A stretch of 64,000 nucleotides of DNA from Maniola hyperantus (taxonomy: Eukaryota; Arthropoda; Insecta; Lepidoptera; Nymphalidae). This document shows positions 59,403 through 64,000 of this stretch, piece by piece (position 1 is the stretch's first letter; each line of letters starts with the position of its first letter). The position numbers were made by a program, and so were the translations under genes. The notes under the pieces were generated by a model. The model had not been told where the DNA came from, searched no databases, and saw only the letters and a list, made by a program, of their open reading frames with translations. The DNA lies in the NCBI RefSeq assembly GCF_902806685.2, contig NC_048560.1, forward strand, positions 5,794,212 through 5,858,211, read 5' to 3'.

Positions 59403-61991
59403 ATGACCGAAATAAAAAACATCCAATTCGTAGCGGAAGTTGAAAAACATCCATGCCTCTACAACCATACCGTACTGGAATATTCCCAGCGCCATACTAC
59501 AGAACTAGCTTGGAAAACTGTAGCTAGAAAAAGCAATAGGACTGGTAAGTACCTGCGTACTAATTTTTTAATTTGAAACGCTATTGAATTGCTACGTTAC
59601 TGCGGTGATCACATTGCGCGCCGGGCAGCCAGCCCACTTTTGAGCACTGGTCTCCTCTCAGAGTGAGGGTTTTGGCCATAGTCTACCACCCTGGCCATGT
59701 GCGGATTGGTAGACTTCACACACCTTTGAGAACATTATTGAGAACTCTCAGGCATGCAGATTTCCTCACCATGTTTTCCTTCACCGTTAAAGCAAATGAT
59801 ATTTAATTGCTTAAAACGTACTTAACTCCAAAAAGGTGCGTGCCCGGGATCGAATCCCCGACCTCCTGAAAAGAAGGCGGACGCCTTAACCACTAGGCTA
59901 TCACCGCTCTTATATTAATTTTATTGAAATATTTAATACAATTACATTTCTTAAATACAGTAGAGTACCTCAGTAAGAAAAACAAGAGATAACATTTTCA
60001 TAAGATTTTCAAAATTGTTACACGATAAAACTGCTATTTGACGCTTTGGTTCGTGCCAAGCTAGAAACCAGCGCTTGTATTTGGAATCCATATGAAAGCA
60101 CTTACACCTTGCTACTTGAAAAGGTTCAAAAAGCTTTTCTAAGGTATTTATATAAAAAATTGCACGGGTATTACCCATTTATGTATCCCACAAAATTTCT
60201 CCAAGGGCACTTGGGTTTCCACTCGCTCAAAACCCGAAGAGACTGCGACCAAATTGGTACAATTTGCAAGATTCTTAGGGGTGTGATCGACTGCTCTGAA
60301 CTACACAACAAGCTCTGCTGCGTTTATGCACCCTCTAATTACAGCTATCTCCGCCACCGCTCCAAATTTTTCGTAAGTCCGTTTAGTCGCACGTTAGCGC
60401 GCTCCAGATCACCCATACCGCGCACTTTGGCTGCGCTCAACGCGCTGCTGAAGGAGTCCCCTCGCTGTGACATATTTGCTGACAAATGGGCTGACCTCAT
60501 GGGTCAGATCTTGCACTTTTGTGAAAATTTATAATTTTGCTTTTTAAAATTTATAATTTTAACAATTTTTGTAAGTATGTTTATGTTAGTTTTTACTCGT
60601 AGTTTAATTAGTGTAATTGGCTTTATGGCCATTCTAATTAAATAATAAATAAGTAAATATTAAGATCTTTATTTTTAAACGTTTGGTTTAAGAGGAAACA
60701 AAACTAGGTTGGCAAATTATTTGATCCAAAACTGCTTACATAAATACTGATTCTATCAATATAGCTGCTTCTCATCGAGAATGCTTAATACCTACTAAAT
60801 ACTAATGGCACATATACATCTTTTTAACACAGTTCTTTTAAATAATGTGTTATTATTAGTATTGAAATTGAGTTTGGAAACGTCCGTTCCTAGATAACAG
60901 TACTAGTTTCATTTAGGTACTATGTCGCAAACTGTGATTGTACCAAAAGGTTGAAACTCTTGGTTGAAATTGAAGGTTGTACTCAGTGTTGAAAAGCAAG
61001 GTATACCTTAAACAAAAAAGTTTGGTACACAAAAAATGATAGTAAAAAAATTATAGTTTCAGAATGTAAAGAAAAGTGGCGCAATCTGCGCACAGCTTTT
61101 ACTAGAAATTTGAAATATTTGTCGAGTGGTTCGGGAGCGAAAAAGCCGTATTACCTAATTAAATACATGAAATTTATACTGCCATTTGTAAAACCACTCC
61201 AACACCCACCTGGGAATATTCCAAATCCAACTCCCGAATATCCCGACCACAGTGATTCGGCTAATCCAGAAACAGAATTAAATGAAAATGATACTCCTTT
61301 AAGACCGAGAAGAAAAAGAAGATCGAATCAGGTGGACAAAGAACTCGAAAATTATTTGGCTAATCCAGAAACAGAATTAAATGAAAATGATACTCTCTTA
61401 ATACCGAGAAGAAAAAGAAGATCGAATCAGGTGGAAGAACTCGTAAATTATTTGGCTAATCATGAAACAGAATTAAATGAAAGTGATACTCCTTTACCGA
61501 GAAGAAAAAGAAGATCGAATCAGGTGGATAAAGAACTCATAAATTATTTGGCTAATCCAGAAACAGAATTAAATGAAAGTGATACTCCTTTAATACCGAG
61601 AAGAAAAAGGAGATCGAATCAGGTGAATAAAGAACTCGTGAATTGTTTGAGGAAGAAGCAAACTTATAAAGAGACTAATTCTGATAAATCTGAAGATCCG
61701 AGAAGATTGTTCCCGCTAAGTTTGCTGGAGGAAGTATCAGAATTTAGTCCTTCGGAAATGAGACTTTTTAAACGAAAAACGTTACAAACCATCGAAGACA
61801 TTATTACTGCTCGAGATCCCCTTGACTTTTTGACTCCGGCCCAGGTCCCTCACTACTCATCAAATTTATCAGCAGTTTCACAATTTTCTAATTCTGGATG
61901 TACACCCGCACCCTCATCAGTATCACAATTTATTAATACACAAAACAATACAAACAGGAATGCAGAGAATGATAATGATAATAAAAACTAA
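59403..61991 (+). CDS. MADF-BESS domain protein
   Basis: Two exons, 59403-59544 and 61063-61991, give 356 residues. The donor is ACTG|GTAAGT, the acceptor TAGTTTCAG|AA, and the phase is 1. The MADF domain (about residues 8-95) is split by the intron: FVAEVEKHPCLYNHTVLEYS and AWKTVARKSNR before, CKEKWRNLRTAFTRNLK after. Residues 114-243 are four tandem units of 32-33 residues with NPETELNE and the basic PRRKRRSNQV, a likely nuclear import signal. A BESS motif, FPLSLLEEVSEFSPSEMRLF, follows at about 260-295. Such proteins bind DNA through MADF and interact through BESS as transcription factors. The target is unknown. It may derive from a Harbinger partner gene, but no transposase or TIRs flank it. 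No shared similarity with the MADF protein at 47981 beyond the domain fold is obvious. Confidence 0.82.
59610..59910 (-). mobile_element. SINE family 1 in the MADF-BESS intron
   Basis: GGTCTCCTCTCAGAGTGAGG to the right-end head (minus strand GTGATAGCCTAGTGGTTAAG, B box GATTCGATCCC). Nearly full length. Confidence 0.75.
60036..60660 (+). mobile_element. Jockey-type LINE C-terminus in the MADF-BESS intron
   Basis: The frame 60046-60534 reads VRAKLETSACIWNPYE, LLEKVQKAFLRYLYKKLHG and GFHSLKTRRDCDQIGTICKI, the thumb and C-terminal region of jockey-clade reverse transcriptases (RSKLEYxSxIWNP…LExVQxxFLRY…LxxRRxxxD). It is open to its stop. The 3' UTR ends in AATAATAAATAAGTAAAT. It is 5'-truncated and lies in sense orientation in the intron. 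Confidence 0.75.
61260..61649 (+). repeat. In-frame tandem repeat in the MADF-BESS gene
   Basis: Units of 99, 96, 96 and 99 bp start at 61260, 61359, 61455 and 61551 with GCTAATCCAGAAACAG (one has CATG). All length changes are multiples of three, so the frame is kept. The DNA copies are close, pointing to recent expansion. Confidence 0.9.
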
Positions 61992-62096
61992 GAAACGGAA
62001 AGCGATTAATGGCGTCCCAATGCGTAAACTACAAATTTTTTGCAACTACATATTTAACATAAAAATAGAGTAATTTCTGCTGGAAAATATTATTTA

Positions 62097-62300
62097 CTAG
62101 CTGATGCCCGCGACTTCGTCCGCGTGGATTTTTGTTTTTCAAAATCCCCCGGGAACTCTTTGATTTTCTGGGATAAAAAGTAGCCTATATGTTAATCCAG
62201 GGTATAATCTATCTACTCATATTTTCCAAACATCCAAATCCGTGTAGCCGTTTTTGCGTGATTGAATAACAAACATCCAAACATCCACATTTTCACATCT
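62097..62300 (-). mobile_element. Type-A Helitron
   Basis: The minus-strand 3' end GTCGCGGGCATCAGCTAG lies at 62097. The body has TGGGATAAAAAGTAGCC. The 5' tip is replaced by the next element at 62301. Confidence 0.7.
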
Positions 62301-62486
62301 TCTAGAATATAAAAATGAATCACTAAATGTGTTGCTCATCGCAAATCTCGAGAATCGCTGAACCGATTTCGCTAATTCTTTTTTATAATATTCCTTGAAG
62401 TACGAGGATGGTTGTTCTTACGGAGAGGAAAATTTAAAAAAATTGAATCGACTGTTAGGCGGAACGAAGTTCGCCAGGGCAGCTAG
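62301..62486 (+). mobile_element. Non-autonomous Helitron, type C
   Basis: It starts TCTAGAATATAAAAATGAAT and ends with the hairpin GGCGGAACGAAGTTCGCC, then AGGGCAGCTAG before T. A different family from A and B but with the same kind of ends. 186 bp, only copy in the window. Confidence 0.75.
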
Positions 62487-62608
62487 TTTATAATATTAGT
62501 AGGATTATGATTGGGATATTGGGATGTTAAAAAGTTGAAAAATAGTTGTCGTTTATGTCATTAATCGCTTTCCGTACAGCGTGAGTGTATTTTTAACATT
62601 ATAATTAA

Positions 62609-62831
62609 CTAGCTTATGCTCGCGACTTCGTCCGCGTGGACTACAAAATTTCAAAACCCTATTTCACCCCCTTAGGAGTTGAATTTTCAAAAATCCTTTC
62701 TTAGCGGATGCCTACGTCATAATAGCTATCTGCATGCCAAATTTCAGCCCGATCCGTCCAGTAGTTTGAGCTGTGCGTTGATAGATCAGTCAGTCAGTCA
62801 GTCAGTCACCTTTCCCTTTTATATATATAGA
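62609..62831 (-). mobile_element. Type-B Helitron
   Basis: Complete minus-strand copy from TCTATATATATAAAAGG (right end) to GAGCATAAGCTAG at 62609, with a CAGT run. Confidence 0.8.
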
Positions 62832-62927
62832 TTATGTAATAAATGTATGTATTTAATGAAGAAAAAATCCACAGAATAATATTTTTATGTAGTTACAACA
62901 TAATAATTATGTGTTAAACTACCATAA

Positions 62928-63195
62928 CGGTGAAAGCCTACTGGTTGGGACGTCCGCCTCCTAATCGGAGGTCGGGGGTTCGATCCCGGGCACGCACCAC
63001 TAAGTTCGGAGCTATGTGCATTTTGAGAAATTAAATATGAAAACATCGTGCATGCCTGAGAGTTCTTCATAATGTTCTGAAAGGTGTGTGAACTGTGAAC
63101 TCTGCCAATCCCACTAGGCCAGCGTGGCAGACTATGACCTACAACGCTTCTCATTCTCATTCTGATAGGAGACTCGTGCTGGTAATGGGTTGATC
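62928..63195 (+). mobile_element. tRNA-derived SINE, family 1
   Basis: The plus-strand head GTGAAAGCCTACTGGTTGGG with the perfect B box GGTTCGATCCC, then ATGCCTGAGAGTTCTTCATA and a tail GGGTTGATCATGA. Full length with modest divergence. Confidence 0.75.
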
Positions 63196-63223
63196 ATGAC
63201 ATATTTTACATGATGACTCTAGG

Positions 63224-63245
63224 ACCCCCCCCCCCCCCCCCCCCC
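63224..63245 (+). repeat. Poly-C run of about 22 bases
   Basis: An uninterrupted C run lies between GACTCTAGGA and AACTTTATTAG. Exact length may be a sequencing artefact. Confidence 0.85.
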
Positions 63246-63424
63246 AACTTTATTAGCGCCACCAAGCGGGAGCAAAGGCGGACATACCTGCCATTGACTG
63301 ATAATATTTTATTAGTGTAGTTAAGTTGATTTTTTTCAAATCTAATGTTAGTTTTTCAAACCTATTGATTGTTATTAGTGTAACTAATAATCAGGAAGGA
63401 TTAGTACTGTTTAGTTACCTATTT

Positions 63425-63778
63425 AAATATAGATAGCACTTTTTTGTTATTAATGATTCACGATTTAATTATTTATTATTAATGTAATCCATACTAATAT
63501 TATAAATGCGAAAGTGTGTCTGTCTGTCTGTCTGTCTGTCTGCTAGCTTTTCACAGTCCAACTGTTCAACCGATTTTGATGAACTTTGGTACAGAGTTAG
63601 CTTATATGCCGGGGAAGGACATAAGCTACTTTTCATCCCGGAAAATTGATGAGTTCCCACGGGATTTTTAAAAACCTTAATCCACGCGTACGAAGTCGCG
63701 GGCATCAGCTAGTTTAAATATAAATAGCACTTTTTTGTTACTAATAATTCACGATTTAATTAATTATTATTAATGTCA
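63425..63778 (+). repeat. About 63-bp direct repeats around a Helitron
   Basis: The left copy (63425-63487, AGATAGCACTTTTTTGTTAT to TTATTATTAATGTAA) and the right copy (63713-63778, AAATAGCACTTTTTTGTTAC to TTATTATTAATGTCA) bracket the Helitron at 63488-63712. They differ at a few bases. This is far longer than any Helitron target effect. Confidence 0.75.
63488..63712 (+). mobile_element. Type-A Helitron, complete
   Basis: Starts TCCATACTAATATTATAAAT after A and ends GCGGGCATCAGCTAG before T. It has five CTGT units in the 5' part. The best type-A copy in the window. Confidence 0.85.
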
Positions 63779-63809
63779 TCAATAATAAATACATGGTCAA
63801 AGACCTGCC

Positions 63810-63985
63810 CCGCGATTGTGTAAGAAAAACATATTCGTCGTTATCGTAATCGACAGCAAATTCTATCGTTTGATTGGTTGATTTGCTGTTTACACTTTTT
63901 CACAGCCAATCAAGGGGCAGAATTGGCTAGTTGGTTACCTATTGCGGTAACGATGAATATGTTTTTCTTACACAATTGGGGGGCT
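63810..63985. mobile_element. MITE with ATTGTGTAAGAAAAACATAT arms
   Basis: The left arm CGATTGTGTAAGAAAAACAT with TCGTCGTTATCG and the right arm CGATGAATATGTTTTTCTTA with CACAATTG are complementary over about 35 bp. The inner part has CCAAT-type boxes (TTGATTGGTTG, CAGCCAATCA). The outer boundaries are not exact. Confidence 0.65.
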
Positions 63986-64000
63986 GGTAAGAATTAAACA

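Noticed and set aside
54296..61991. Joining the signal-peptide exon to the MADF-BESS exons as one gene
   Set aside because: The MADF-BESS protein is a nuclear type with its own start codon, and its first exon lacks a matching acceptor in the right phase.

Overview
The window looks like nuclear DNA of a moth or butterfly. It is AT-rich, its genes have GT-AG introns, and it is packed with repeats typical of Lepidoptera: tRNA-derived SINEs, non-autonomous Helitrons whose 3' ends read GCATCAGCTAG or GCATAAGCTAG, hairpin MITEs, and 5'-truncated LINEs. Host coding DNA is a small share. Repeat family assignments come from visible termini, target-site duplications and protein motifs; no database was searched.

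Four host genes or gene parts are supported. (1) A minus-strand cuticular-type gene has coding exons at 32018-32081, 30776-30835, 16993-17085, 16182-16316 and 12305-15379. It encodes a signal peptide, a Rebers-Riddiford-like chitin-binding segment and a long tail ending in a PYPVEK-type array, about 1121 residues in all. (2) A single-exon deoxyhypusine synthase lies at 51802-52917 on the plus strand. (3) A plus-strand first coding exon at 54296-54341 encodes a signal peptide; the rest of that gene was not found. (4) A two-exon MADF-BESS protein gene lies at 59403-61991, with four tandem repeats carrying a basic motif.

Layout: 1-12.3 kb is non-coding, with MITEs and repeat fragments. 12.3-32.1 kb is the cuticular gene, with a 13.7-kb third intron full of Helitrons, LINE fragments and a deleted gypsy-type LTR element (19471-21126) inserted in a Helitron. 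32-44.5 kb is repeat-rich intergenic DNA, possibly holding a 5' non-coding exon of the cuticular gene near 36.1 kb. 44.56-47.62 kb is a three-level nest: a palindromic target, then a hAT-type MITE, then a non-coding LTR element. 47.68-50.93 kb is a PIF/Harbinger transposon with an apparently intact transposase gene and an apparently intact MADF gene. 51.8-62 kb holds the other three genes, and 62-64 kb is repeats again.

The most unusual structure is in the Harbinger element. Its two genes lie on opposite strands and are interlocked: each has one exon inside the other's intron, and two inverted repeats lie in the introns. Splice sites and phases fit for both genes. The LTR/hAT nest is also clean at every level, with 4-bp and 8-bp target duplications. 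The two LTR elements belong to one family by LTR, primer-site and polypurine-tract similarity; one keeps only an integrase fragment and the other has no long ORF.
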